A stretch of 64,000 bases of DNA, from the NCBI RefSeq assembly GCF_000330725.2, contig NZ_AMZY02000001.1, forward strand, positions 62,001 to 126,000, in the 5' to 3' direction. The DNA comes from Mariniradius saccharolyticus AK6. Lineage in GTDB: Bacteria; Bacteroidota; Bacteroidia; Cytophagales; Cyclobacteriaceae. Of this stretch, positions 17,401 to 27,229 are shown in pieces (position 1 is the stretch's first letter; every line of letters begins with the position of its first letter). The notes beneath the pieces are model-generated. The model saw nothing but the letters and a program-made list of their open reading frames with translations. It made no database searches and was not told where the DNA came from. Made by a program: the position numbers and the translations under genes.

Positions 17401-17978
17401 ATAGCCAGAGTTTTTTCGCTTTTTCGATCAGTTCGTTTGAATGGTGGTTGCCTTTTTTTTTGATTTCAAAAAATCAAGAAAAAGGAAAAAAAAACGGGCT
17501 TCGTCAAAAAATCTACCCAGTTTGACTCCACCCGCTTTTAAAATTTAGCCCACTAGATTCGGTCGGTATTTCTTTTCGACAGAATAGGAATGATCTGTGT
17601 TTAAGTTGTAACGTTAGGCCCACCTTGACGCTGGCTGCTTTTCCATCGACACCTTGGAAACTGCCATTCGCAGCACCATGGTTGAGGGTAACTTTATATG
17701 ATGAAGTTCATTCTTTATAAACGATTTTCCCAACGGCATAGGACAAACACCCGAGTTTTTTGTCCAAAGGAGCAGAATTTCTTTCCCGACGAATAAATCC
17801 GAATATCAAATGGCCTATTTTCCCTATATTTCATCATTAGCTTTACCCTTGTATGCTTTACAGGTCCAGGTGTGGACATTCTGCAAAAATTTAAACCCAC
17901 CCATATCAGTGTTCAAAAACGGGTTTTGCAAACCCATTAAACTAAAATACCCATCAAACCACAAACCCAAATGTCTAC
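17401..17978. other. Gene-free stretch of about 580 bases, with a possible decayed coding piece
   Basis: This separates divergent genes. It holds an imperfect inverted A/T tract at 17450-17500 (CCTTTTTTTTTTGATT ... AATCAAGAAAAAGG). On the minus strand at about 17694-17520 a frame without stops gives beta-strand-like text (KVTLNHGAANGSFQGVDG, then VKVGLTLQL), which resembles the last strands of an outer-membrane barrel, but it has no start. I consider it only a possible remnant. A 61-codon minus-strand frame at 17715-17900 looks like chance. Confidence 0.35.
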
Positions 17979-18713
17979 ATGAGAAATCCGACACGAATCC
18001 TCATCGTCGAAGATGACATGATCATAGCAGCTAATATTTCCCTGCAACTCAGCAACCTGGGCTATGAGGTGACTGGGATAGAGACCCGTGGAGAGGATGC
18101 GGTCAACCATGCACTGGAAAACCATCCCGACATTATCTTGATGGACATCAACCTCAAAGGGAAAATCGATGGAATAGAGGCCGCCAAGGCAATCAAGAAG
18201 ACCTGGGATATTCCATTGGTGTACTTGACTGCAAATACAGATGACGCCTCTTTTCAAAAAGCAAAAGAAACCCACCCCTTCGCCTTTATTTCCAAACCAT
18301 TCAACAAACTCAATCTCGAAAGAACGATCGCGTTGGTGGAAGAAAAGGTAAATGAAAAAAGGGAGACCGAATCGGTGCCCCATCAATTGATCGATGGGTT
18401 GGAAGACCGGATTTTTATCAGAACCAATGGCAAGTTGGTCAAGGTCATGTTGGACGAAATACTTTACTTAGAGGCTGATAGAAATTACTGCCACATCTAC
18501 ACCAAAGACCAGGATTACCTGATCGTGAACACATTGAACATCGTATGCGAAAAACTCACGAGCAAAAATTTCCTCCGGGTTCACAGGTCATTCGTAGTTA
18601 ACCTCAAAAAACTGGACGCGGTGGCCGACTCCTATGTGGAGATCAACAACAAGGTCCTCCCCATCGGTAAAATATACAAGGAAGACCTCATGAAAAACAT
18701 CCAAAAAGTCTGA
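17979..18713 (+). CDS. LytTR-family response regulator
   Basis: 244 residues. REC domain: acidic pair E11/D12-D13, phosphoacceptor D56 (LMDINLKGKIDG), conserved Thr at 84 and K106 before Pro. The C-terminal LytTR DNA-binding domain (~140-244) shows EILYLEADRNYCHIYT, NFLRVHRSFVVNLKKLDAV and LPIGKIYKEDL. Family members bind direct repeats upstream of their targets. The gene is convergent with the TPR histidine kinase at 18732-21503, separated by 18 nt; such pairs often work together, but convergent order prevents co-transcription. Confidence 0.94.
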   Translation: MRNPTRILIVEDDMIIAANISLQLSNLGYEVTGIETRGEDAVNHALENHPDIILMDINLKGKIDGIEAAKAIKKTWDIPLVYLTANTDDASFQKAKETHPFAFISKPFNKLNLERTIALVEEKVNEKRETESVPHQLIDGLEDRIFIRTNGKLVKVMLDEILYLEADRNYCHIYTKDQDYLIVNTLNIVCEKLTSKNFLRVHRSFVVNLKKLDAVADSYVEINNKVLPIGKIYKEDLMKNIQKV

Positions 18714-18731
18714 ATTCAAGAAATCAATCCA

Positions 18732-21503
18732 TCAAATAGGAAGCGAGATGATGAATTGCGTCCCGTTTTCAGGTGAACTATCCACCCGGATATCGCCCCC
18801 ATGGGCCTTCACGATATCATAACTCAGGCTAAGTCCAAGCCCAGTCCCCGAACCTGTAGGCTTAGTGGTAAAAAAGGGTTGGAAGATTTTTTCCCTGATA
18901 TGTTCAGGAATACCGCTCCCATTGTCGAGCACCATTAGCTCTACCCGATCCGGCTTTTTGGAAGTCTTGACCGTGACGGTAGGCTTGAATCCATCCGGAT
19001 GCTGTTTTGATTTTTCATTGACCGCGTAGAACGCATTGTTCACGAGGTTCAGCAAAACCCGTCCCATGTCCTGTGCAACTAGGCCGACTTTGGGGATATC
19101 GGCATCAAAGTCTATTTTGAAATCCGCATTGAATGACTTGTCCTTTGCCCTCATTCCGTGGTAGGCAAGGCGGATATACTCGTCGGCCAAAGCATTGATA
19201 TCCGTCGGTACTTTCTCTCCCGATTGCTTGCGGCTGTGTTCCAGCATGCCTTTGACAATCGAATCCGCCCGCTTGCCGTGGTGCCTAATCTTTTCCAAAT
19301 TCTGCTTGATATCTTCCAAAATCTCGTCCTCCTCTGTCTTTTGTCTTGAGTCTTGAGTCTTGAGTCTTGAATCTTTTATCTCCTCAACCAACTCCACACT
19401 CACCTCTGCGAAATTGTTCACAAAGTTCAGGGGGTTTTGTATTTCATGGGCGATGCCCGCGGTTAGCTCTCCAAGCGAAGCCATTTTTTCGGATTGGATC
19501 AGTTGGGCTTGGGTTTCCTGAAGGGTGTCCAAAGCAGAGTTCAGCTGGTTGAAGGATTCCGCGTTTTCCAGCGCAATTGCCGTGTAAAGGGCAATCGACC
19601 GCAGCATGTAGACATGGTAATCCGTAAAAGCGTTCTTGTTGAAGCTCTGGACTGTGACTACACCAAACAGTTTGCCTTTGGACACCAGCGGGAGATAAAT
19701 CAATGAAGCAGGACTTTTGCCCTCTATCGGGGTGGGCATTTTTTGAAGAAAGCGGGAATAGTCCTTCTCGAGGTCTTGGATGATGATCTCTTTTCCGGTG
19801 GAAAAACAAACTGCAGCCAGGCGGTTGGGGTCGTTGACCGCATTGGAATAGGGAGGCAAAGGATGCCCGTTCTCATAGGTGGCAGGAAAGTCCAAGGCCT
19901 TGGTCGCATCATGGTAAATGCCTATCCCGAATATGGAGGCATCCATCAGGCCGTTGACGTTGTCGTACACGGTGCCGATGATCTTCTCGACCGAAAGGGA
20001 GGAAGTGATCTTTCGCCCGATTTCTCCCAAAAGCTCCACGTTGTTGTAAGACTTCTGTAGGATATCTTTTTGGGCAGCAAGCTCTTTGGCCTTGGCATCG
20101 ATTTCCTGCTTTTGCTGCAGCAACAGACGATTGGCCTTTTGCTTTTGGCGGACATTGCGCAGCAACAAAAACGCGGCCACCACGATTAAGGCGATAACGA
20201 TGAGCGAACTGTAAAGAAAATTTCGCTGCAGTTTTTGTTGTTCGTTGAGCAAGGCGATTTGATCCTCCTTCATTTCCAACTCATAATCGTGCTCTAGGAC
20301 CAAAGACCGGTTCTTTACTTTGTCATTGACCATACTGTCCCGGTAGCTGATGTAGTTTTGGAAAAAAGAAAGGGCATTCTTGTAGTCATTTTTCTTGGCA
20401 TAGGCCTCGGCGAGCGAAGCGGAATTATCACGCAAGTCCTCCATGATGCCCAGGTCCTGTCCCCAACGATAGCCCAATTCCCCATAATACACCGCACTGT
20501 CAAGATTCCCTTCCTTCAAATGGGCTCGGGCCAATATGCCGTAGATCCAGCCAAAATAACTGGCTTCTTGGAACTTGTTGTTCATCGTCAGCGCCTCATA
20601 CGCCTTTTCGAAGGCTTTGGGTAAGTTATCCATCCGAACATACACATCGGCGATGTTGCTTATAAAAACAGTGCTGTCTGCCGGGCGAGTCGCATATTTT
20701 AAGCCATCTTCATAGGCCTCTATTGCCTCAAGATGTTTATCAGATAGACGATAATTCTCGCCTAAAGAGTTGTAAAGGTTCCTCAGTTGCGATTCTCCAA
20801 ACCCTAACTCCTGATGCAGGTCGATCAATTGCTGTTGGTATCCATTGGCCTTTTCATACTCCCCAATCATGATGTACAAATCTGCAAGATTGGACATGCC
20901 GTAGTACTTATATTTCGTTTGGTTCAACTCCTCAGCAAGCTCTAATTCACTGACTGCATAATCCATTGCGGCGACATAATCCCCCAACGCAAAGTAAATC
21001 GAAGTCAAGTCGTCATGAATCAACAAAGTAAGGTACTTGTCGTTGAGTTTTACCGCAAGCTCCTCTGCTTTCAAAAGCCAAGAAATTCGCTGTTTCAGTT
21101 CTGTGGTACCATAAAGTCCAGAACGCCTCAGATAAACCCAAGCCTGTAAAACTTCATCGTTAATTTTTTTGGCGATGGCATCAGCCTGAAGAATAAGGCT
21201 TTCTGCTGAATCCGCCCGACTCTTGCTAAACTGCAGCCGAGCCTGCGTCAATAACGCAAATCCCTCTCCCCGGGGATAATCAAGCCTTCTTGAGAGTTGC
21301 AAAGCCTCATTTCCATACTTTTCCAAGTCTTCGTTTGAAAGTCTTGGACTGATGTTGCACAGTTCAATGAGTCGGTTGACTCGGGCCGTATCCTGCTTGG
21401 TATAAGACTCCAGCTGCTTCTTAAGTGCTTCGATTTCATAGGACTGTCCAAGGCAAAAAAAGGATATGCAAAGTGATGCTACAAAGAGTAGAAGTTTCTT
21501 CAT
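18732..21503 (-). CDS. TPR-GAF sensor histidine kinase
   Basis: 923 residues from the ATG at 21503, which gives a signal peptide ([20 protein letters not shown]); the frame extends to 21638 without leader features. Order: periplasmic TPR repeats (~40-425), one membrane helix ([21 protein letters not shown], ~430-450), coiled coil ([18 protein letters not shown]), GAF domain (~480-650), HisKA with [22 protein letters not shown] (His near 685) and HATPase_c ([31 protein letters not shown]). Residues ~711-722 ([15 protein letters not shown]) are encoded by four copies of the heptamer GTCTTGA (plus strand), a repeat otherwise found between genes. The LytTR regulator next door is the likely partner. 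Confidence 0.95.
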   Translation of the reverse strand: MKKLLLFVASLCISFFCLGQSYEIEALKKQLESYTKQDTARVNRLIELCNISPRLSNEDLEKYGNEALQLSRRLDYPRGEGFALLTQARLQFSKSRADSAESLILQADAIAKKINDEVLQAWVYLRRSGLYGTTELKQRISWLLKAEELAVKLNDKYLTLLIHDDLTSIYFALGDYVAAMDYAVSELELAEELNQTKYKYYGMSNLADLYIMIGEYEKANGYQQQLIDLHQELGFGESQLRNLYNSLGENYRLSDKHLEAIEAYEDGLKYATRPADSTVFISNIADVYVRMDNLPKAFEKAYEALTMNNKFQEASYFGWIYGILARAHLKEGNLDSAVYYGELGYRWGQDLGIMEDLRDNSASLAEAYAKKNDYKNALSFFQNYISYRDSMVNDKVKNRSLVLEHDYELEMKEDQIALLNEQQKLQRNFLYSSLIVIALIVVAAFLLLRNVRQKQKANRLLLQQKQEIDAKAKELAAQKDILQKSYNNVELLGEIGRKITSSLSVEKIIGTVYDNVNGLMDASIFGIGIYHDATKALDFPATYENGHPLPPYSNAVNDPNRLAAVCFSTGKEIIIQDLEKDYSRFLQKMPTPIEGKSPASLIYLPLVSKGKLFGVVTVQSFNKNAFTDYHVYMLRSIALYTAIALENAESFNQLNSALDTLQETQAQLIQSEKMASLGELTAGIAHEIQNPLNFVNNFAEVSVELVEEIKDSRLKTQDSRQKTEEDEILEDIKQNLEKIRHHGKRADSIVKGMLEHSRKQSGEKVPTDINALADEYIRLAYHGMRAKDKSFNADFKIDFDADIPKVGLVAQDMGRVLLNLVNNAFYAVNEKSKQHPDGFKPTVTVKTSKKPDRVELMVLDNGSGIPEHIREKIFQPFFTTKPTGSGTGLGLSLSYDIVKAHGGDIRVDSSPENGTQFIISLPI
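19343..19370. repeat. Heptamer tandem repeat inside a kinase gene
   Basis: Four exact copies of GTCTTGA lie head to tail (plus strand), preceded by the related GTCTTTT. The length keeps the kinase frame and encodes a DSR-LKTQ type hydrophilic stretch. The same repeat type (GTCTTGT) is found between genes at 53730-53767. Confidence 0.9.
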
Positions 21504-21896
21504 AAATGGATCTCGTTGGAAGTGGGCAAACAATCTTCGGAATTTAAGGAAATAACCACCAAATGCGCAATCCGGAGATATAAAAACAAAAATTAATTGG
21601 ACACAACGTTGTATTCGGTGGATCGAATATGAAAACAAATAGATCGGAACTCGGTTCGCGGTTGTTTAAGAATAATTGTCCATGACATGATCCTTGTCTT
21701 GAAAGAGCCTCTTTTGATGAAAACCAAAGATGATTCTCCCGGTCTTTCAGGTATTCTTTCGTGTCTCTGTTTTTTCCACCTTGACTCATATCATGGCAAA
21801 CACTGACCTAGATCATGATTTTTGAGGGCTTTACTGGATACCTTCAATCCCAGAATTGAAACAGTAAATCCAATCAAAAAACTAACCTACACCGCC
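21504..21896. other. Gene-free divergent intergenic region of about 390 bases
   Basis: This region must contain the promoters of the minus-strand TPR kinase and of the plus-strand HEPN-PFOR-Rnf cluster. I find no clear TTTG/TAnnTTTG pair on either strand. The stretch 21822-21896 is in frame with the HEPN gene from another ATG, but its residues do not look like part of the family. Confidence 0.4.
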
Positions 21897-22256
21897 ATGA
21901 ATACGACCAAATATGAAACCGCCTTTTCGGAAGCCGACGAGATGCTCGACCAAGCAAAAGAAGAACTTTGCCGTCCACAGGAGGACGTGGTACACTACAA
22001 TGTCTGCAAACATGCCTACAAGGCCATCGAAAAGTACATGGCGGGATACCTGATGCACCGTGGAGTGGAAATCCACCACAACAGCCATATTAAAGAACTC
22101 CTCAGCCAATGCAGAAAGATCGACAACAAATTCAATGACCTCAATTACGACCCGGTCATTAGTGCTGAGGATCCCGAGAAGCTCATGATGAACCTGCATA
22201 CTGCGCAGACATTCCTTCGCCTCGCCGAAAAGACCCGGGATTACGTCCGCAATTAA
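21897..22256 (+). CDS. Small HEPN-like helical protein
   Basis: 119 residues from the ATG at 21897 (the frame could start at 21822). All-helical, with the HEPN layout: FSEADEMLDQAKEEL, then YNVCKHAYKAIEKYMAGYLMHRGVEIHHNSHIKELLSQC, then LHTAQTFLRLAEKTRDYVRN. HEPN proteins are RNases or nucleotide-binding partners of MNT nucleotidyltransferases; here there is no MNT gene and the R-x4-6-H catalytic motif is not obvious, so an adaptor role is equally possible. The PFOR gene starts 70 nt after its stop on the same strand, suggesting co-transcription with the ferredoxin module. Confidence 0.7.
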   Translation: MNTTKYETAFSEADEMLDQAKEELCRPQEDVVHYNVCKHAYKAIEKYMAGYLMHRGVEIHHNSHIKELLSQCRKIDNKFNDLNYDPVISAEDPEKLMMNLHTAQTFLRLAEKTRDYVRN

Positions 22257-22326
22257 ATTCCCCGAATGCCCCATCAGCGACAGGCAAAAACCACCAACCC
22301 TTTCCATTCCCCTTAGCAAAAAAGTC

Positions 22327-25300
22327 ATGGAGAACAAAAAATTCAAATATCCCGGCACCCGTGTAGCCTTGGACGGCAACACCGTGGCGATCATGTGCGA
22401 GCGCGAATCCTCCGACGCAGCCGGCGCCTACCCCATCACGCCCTCCACACAAATGGGCGAATATTGGGCCGAAGAAGCAGCAAAAGGCCATCTGAACATC
22501 TCGGATCGGCCTCTTATTTTTATCGAACCCGAAGGCGAACATGCCGCCGCGGCCGTGACAGCGGGACTTTCCATGACGGGATTGCGTTCGACGAATTTTT
22601 CCTCGGGCCAAGGGATCGCATACATGCACGAGTCTCTCTATGCTGCAGTCGGGAAAAGGCTTACCTATGTACTCAACATCGGCGCGCGGGCGATGACCAA
22701 GTCCACACTCAATGTCCATGCGGGCCACGACGACTACCATGCGATCGACGATACGGGATTCTTCCAGCTTTTTGCCAAAAAAGCCCAACACGTGGCTGAC
22801 CTCAATATCATTTCCCACAGGATAGCTGAGTTGGCGCTTAATCCCGGTGTGATCGCCCAAGATGGATTTCTCACGACGCACCTGATCGAATCGCTCCTGC
22901 TTCCCGAGCGGGAATTGATCAAGGAATACCTCGGCAGGCCGGATGACATCATCGACACCCCGACCCCGGCCCAAAAAATCATTTATGGGGAAAAACGGCG
23001 CCGCATTCCAGAACTCTGGGACGTGGACAATCCCATGATGGCCGGCATTGTGCAAAACCAAGACTCTTATATGCAGAGCGTGGCCGCACAAAGACCATTC
23101 TTTTTTGACCATATCAAGGAATTGACAGACCAGGCATTTGAGGAATATTACCAACTGACGGGACGCAGGTACAGCCGCGTAATGACTTACAAAACCGACG
23201 ACGCGGACTACCTGATCCTCGGTCAGGGCTCTGTCGTGTCGAGTGCGGAAGCGGTGGTGGATTATTTGAGAAAAACCAGGGGAATCAAAGTCGGCGTAGT
23301 TGACCTAGTGATGTTCCGTCCCTTCCCGGCTGATCTTTTGGCCCAAGTGCTGAAAGGCAGAAAAGGCGTGACCATCTTGGAAAGGCTCGATCAACCCCTA
23401 GCCGAAGATGCGCCCATTATGCGTGAAACAAGGGCGGTATTGACCAAGTGCATCGAAAACGGCAGCTATAAGAAAGACCTTCCTTACCCCGAGCTTCCCT
23501 CCTATTCCTCAGCCGACCTGCCACCGCTGTATGCTGGATCCTTTGGCATGGGAAGCCGGGACTTGCAGCCTGAAGGCATCATCGGCGCAGTCGAAAACAT
23601 GCTGCCGCTCGGCAAACACAAAAAGAGATTCTACCTATCGATTGATTTTGTTCGCGAAAATGCGCTTTCACCCAAGCAGCGGGCGCACCAGGAAACCATT
23701 CAGGATGCCTATCCACATGTCAAGGAATTGGCTGTGCACGGGTCCGAAAACCCCAACCTGATGCCTAAAGGCGCCATTACCGTCCGGTTCCACTCCATAG
23801 GCGGATGGGGTGCGATTACGACCGGAAAAAACCTTGCCATGACGCTCTTTGACCTCTTGGGCTATGACATCAAGGCAAATCCAAAATACGGCTCGGAGAA
23901 AAAAGGGCAGCCAACGACCTATTATTTGGCCGCGGCACCCGAACCCATCAACATCAACTGCGAGTATTTCTTCGTGGACGTGGTGCTTTCTCCCGACCCC
24001 AATGTATTCAAGCATACCAATGCCCTTGCCGGACTGATAAATGGCGGAACGTTCATCATCCAAAGTGAGCGAAAAACCGCCGACGAAGTTTGGGCGGATA
24101 TCCCCAAGCATTACCAAAAACTGATCATCGAAAACAACATTCGGATATTCTACCTCGACGGATTTAAAATCGCCAGGGAGGAAGCCTCCGATCCTGAACT
24201 TCAATTGCGGATGCAGGGAATTGCTTTCCAAGGTGCATTCTTCGCGGCTTCACCTTTGATGGAAAAAGCGGGACTGACCGATGTGGCATTGTTAAAGGCC
24301 ATCGAAGAGCAATTGCAACACAAATTCGGCAGCAAAGGGCAACGCGTGGTGGATGACAACATGCGTGTCGTGAAGCGGGGCTTTGACGAAGTCCATGAAA
24401 TCAAAAACAAAGTGCTCGGTGCCCAAGCCGAAAAAACCAACGGCCACGCCACGCCGCCAATCCCGAGCATTCTCAAAACCACGCCCCAAAGTGAATCCAA
24501 ACTGAGCGATATCCACCGGTTTTGGGAGCAAACAGGCAACTTCTACCTGACTGGCCAAGGCAACGACAACCTCACCGATCCATTTATCGGGCTGAGTGTG
24601 ATCCCTGCCACGACTTCTCTCTTCAGGGATATGACGGGCATCCGCTTCGAGCATCCCGAGTGGGTCGCCAATAATTGTACCGCTTGCGGCAATTGCTACA
24701 CGGTATGTCCCGATACGGCAATACCGGGCTTGGTAAGCGAGCTTTCGGATGTGTTGGACACGGTTTTGAAAAGGGTCAAAAGGAAACACGACAAACTCGA
24801 ACACCTCCCCAAGACCGTCAAGCAACTCGAACCAAAAATCCGCTCGCTCTTCAAGGAGCCACTCAATGGCGCCACAGTCAACAATTTGATCAACGAGGCT
24901 GTCGACACCATGGTCGCCGAGGAACCAAAAGGGTCTTTGGTCTCCACAGAATTGGGCTGGTTCAGGGATGAGTTGGGCGATTTCCAATTTGCATTGACGA
25001 AGCCCTATTTCGACAACATCGAGAAAAAACAGCCCAACGGAGGCGGACTTTTCAGCATCACCGTCAATCCCACGACTTGCAAGGGATGTATGGAATGCGT
25101 GAAAGTCTGCAACGACGACGCCCTGCGTATTGTGAAGCAGACCGACCAATCCATCGCCAAGTTGCGGGAGGAATGGAGCCTGTGGAGTGATCTGCCCACG
25201 ACTCCCAAGAAATTCCAACGCATCGACGATTTGGAAGAAAAAATCGGCCCCCTCGAAACGATCTTGCTGGACAAGAGTGCTTACCAGAGTTTTGCCAGCG

Positions 25301-27225
25301 GGGATGGTGCCTGTTTGGGATGTTCCGAAAAATCCGTCGTCCACCTTTTCCTTGCCACAGTGGATTCTCTGATGATGCCAAGAGTGGAAAAACACGTGGC
25401 TTATCTGGAAGACCTGATCGGAAAACTGGAAAAGCATATCCAAGTCAAGCTCATGAATACGGTCAACATCTTGGACACCAACATGATGGCCAAGATCGTT
25501 TCGGAAATGAAAGGCGGGGACCTGACCATGTCGGAGATTACCTCCCGTTTGGAATCTGAAAAAGGCTCCTCTCCGATCGACCAGGAATGGCTTACCGAAA
25601 CCACCAGGGTCCTTGCCGGACTCAAACACTTGCTTTGGAAATATACCCAAGGCACCACCGGGAAAGGCCGCTCCCACATGGGCATGACCAATGCCACCGG
25701 CTGTACCTCCGTTTGGGGAAGTACTTATCCCTACAACCCGTATCCTTTCCCTTGGGCCAACCACCTCTTCCAGGACAGCACTTCAGTTGCCATGGGGATT
25801 TTCGAAGGACATATGGCCAAAATGGCCGACGGCTTCAAACTCATCCGAAAAGCCGAAATGGAGCTGAGCGGCAAGTACAACGCCCGCGACCAAAAGGAAT
25901 TCTTCACCTATTTCAACTGGGAGCAATTCACTGACGAGGAGTGGAAACTCTGTCCTCCCGTAGTCGCTTTGGGTGGTGATGGGGCAATGTATGACATCGG
26001 CTTCCAGAACCTTTCCCGCATGATGGCTTCCGGCAAACCGATCAAAGTGCTGGTCGTGGATACCCAAGTTTATTCCAATACCGGTGGTCAGGCATGTACA
26101 TCAGGCTTCATCGGGCAGGTATCCGACATGGCCCAATTCGGCAAAGTCTGGAAAGGAAAGCCCGAACCCAGAAAGGAAATCGGCTTGATCGGCATGGCAC
26201 ATCGCAACACCTACGTCATGCAAGGCACTTTGGCCAACACCAGCCACATGATCGAAGGATTTATCGATGGCCTGATGACCAAAAGACCAGCCTTGTTCAA
26301 CCTGTACACCACCTGCCAACCCGAACACGGGGTCGGCGACGATATGGGCGTCAACCAAGCAAAAATGGTCGTTGAGTCCAGAGGCTATCCAATTTTCCGC
26401 TACAATCCAGACAAAGGTGTCACTCCCCAAGAGGCCTTTGACCTTTCCGGCAATCCGGCGATGGACAAAATCTGGCCGACCTACGAATTGAAATATCTGG
26501 AAAACGGCAGGCAAAAAACCATGGATGTTGCCATGACCTTTGCTGATTTCGCCTTGACGGAGGCCAGGTTTAGGAAGCATTTCAGAAAAGCCCCGAGGGA
26601 TACCTGGAATGAAAACATGGTCGTTTTGGCGGATTTCCTTGAATTGCCCGAATCTGAAAGGGAAGGGAAATTCCCCTACATCTGGGCAGTGGACAGAAAG
26701 CAACTCCTCAGCCGTGTCTTGGTGTCCAAAACCATGGTCCAATCCTGCGAAGAGCGAAGGGATTTTTGGATCATGCTCAAAGCCATCGCCGGCGTCAAGG
26801 ATCAAATCGCCGCTCCTAAAGAAGACCTGGAAAGCAAGATACGTGCAGAGGTAGTCGGAAAAATCGCCAAAGGCTTACTGAAACTCGCTGGCGAAGATGG
26901 TGCCGGAATCATGGATTTGGCTTTGGAAAATGCTCCTGAGAAAACAACAGATGCCGCTCCGGCAGCAAAAGGCGATGCCATGGCGCCCTGGTTGGAGACC
27001 GAGCAATGTACTTCCTGCGACGAATGCATCAAACTGAACCCCGCGATCTTCGCTTACAACACGGATAAAAAGGCCTTCATCAAAAATCCCAACGGAGGTC
27101 CATACACCGATTTGGTCAAGGCAGCGGAAAAATGCACCGCAGGCGTGATACATCCGGGTTTACCAGCCGATCGAAACTTCCCCGATGTGGATAAATGGAT
27201 CAAGAGAGGGGAAAAATTCAACTGA
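22327..27225 (+). CDS. nifJ: Large pyruvate:ferredoxin (flavodoxin) oxidoreductase
   Basis: 1632 residues, against about 1170-1200 for classical NifJ. It oxidises pyruvate (or another 2-oxoacid) with CoA to acyl-CoA, CO2 and reduced ferredoxin. Order: pyrimidine-binding domain I (DGNTVAIMCERESSDAAGAYPITPST), domain II (~280-430), gamma domain (VRFHSIGGWGAITTGKNLA, ~485), two 4Fe-4S motifs CTACGNCYTVCP (~784) and CKGCMECVKVC (~918) set in long helical insertions, CLGC (~996), and the TPP domain GGDGAMYDIGF (~1217) with VYSNTGGQACTSG. The added C-terminal domain has C-TSC-DEC (~1560) and AEKCTAGVIHPG, a one-cluster ferredoxin pattern. rnfC begins 4 nt after the stop. Confidence 0.95.
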   Translation: MENKKFKYPGTRVALDGNTVAIMCERESSDAAGAYPITPSTQMGEYWAEEAAKGHLNISDRPLIFIEPEGEHAAAAVTAGLSMTGLRSTNFSSGQGIAYMHESLYAAVGKRLTYVLNIGARAMTKSTLNVHAGHDDYHAIDDTGFFQLFAKKAQHVADLNIISHRIAELALNPGVIAQDGFLTTHLIESLLLPERELIKEYLGRPDDIIDTPTPAQKIIYGEKRRRIPELWDVDNPMMAGIVQNQDSYMQSVAAQRPFFFDHIKELTDQAFEEYYQLTGRRYSRVMTYKTDDADYLILGQGSVVSSAEAVVDYLRKTRGIKVGVVDLVMFRPFPADLLAQVLKGRKGVTILERLDQPLAEDAPIMRETRAVLTKCIENGSYKKDLPYPELPSYSSADLPPLYAGSFGMGSRDLQPEGIIGAVENMLPLGKHKKRFYLSIDFVRENALSPKQRAHQETIQDAYPHVKELAVHGSENPNLMPKGAITVRFHSIGGWGAITTGKNLAMTLFDLLGYDIKANPKYGSEKKGQPTTYYLAAAPEPININCEYFFVDVVLSPDPNVFKHTNALAGLINGGTFIIQSERKTADEVWADIPKHYQKLIIENNIRIFYLDGFKIAREEASDPELQLRMQGIAFQGAFFAASPLMEKAGLTDVALLKAIEEQLQHKFGSKGQRVVDDNMRVVKRGFDEVHEIKNKVLGAQAEKTNGHATPPIPSILKTTPQSESKLSDIHRFWEQTGNFYLTGQGNDNLTDPFIGLSVIPATTSLFRDMTGIRFEHPEWVANNCTACGNCYTVCPDTAIPGLVSELSDVLDTVLKRVKRKHDKLEHLPKTVKQLEPKIRSLFKEPLNGATVNNLINEAVDTMVAEEPKGSLVSTELGWFRDELGDFQFALTKPYFDNIEKKQPNGGGLFSITVNPTTCKGCMECVKVCNDDALRIVKQTDQSIAKLREEWSLWSDLPTTPKKFQRIDDLEEKIGPLETILLDKSAYQSFASGDGACLGCSEKSVVHLFLATVDSLMMPRVEKHVAYLEDLIGKLEKHIQVKLMNTVNILDTNMMAKIVSEMKGGDLTMSEITSRLESEKGSSPIDQEWLTETTRVLAGLKHLLWKYTQGTTGKGRSHMGMTNATGCTSVWGSTYPYNPYPFPWANHLFQDSTSVAMGIFEGHMAKMADGFKLIRKAEMELSGKYNARDQKEFFTYFNWEQFTDEEWKLCPPVVALGGDGAMYDIGFQNLSRMMASGKPIKVLVVDTQVYSNTGGQACTSGFIGQVSDMAQFGKVWKGKPEPRKEIGLIGMAHRNTYVMQGTLANTSHMIEGFIDGLMTKRPALFNLYTTCQPEHGVGDDMGVNQAKMVVESRGYPIFRYNPDKGVTPQEAFDLSGNPAMDKIWPTYELKYLENGRQKTMDVAMTFADFALTEARFRKHFRKAPRDTWNENMVVLADFLELPESEREGKFPYIWAVDRKQLLSRVLVSKTMVQSCEERRDFWIMLKAIAGVKDQIAAPKEDLESKIRAEVVGKIAKGLLKLAGEDGAGIMDLALENAPEKTTDAAPAAKGDAMAPWLETEQCTSCDECIKLNPAIFAYNTDKKAFIKNPNGGPYTDLVKAAEKCTAGVIHPGLPADRNFPDVDKWIKRGEKFN

Positions 27226-27229
27226 GGCC

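Noticed and set aside
19343-19370. CRISPR-like or regulatory direct repeat
   Set aside because: The 7-base units are contiguous without spacers and lie inside a conserved kinase gene in frame.
22183-23154. 323-codon minus-strand open frame
   Set aside because: Antisense to the start of the PFOR gene and the end of the HEPN gene; His/Gly/Val-rich without a fold signature.
24292-25764. 490-codon minus-strand open frame
   Set aside because: It is antisense to the Fe-S and TPP portions of the PFOR gene, has no recognisable domain, and is explained by the codon bias of the plus-strand gene.
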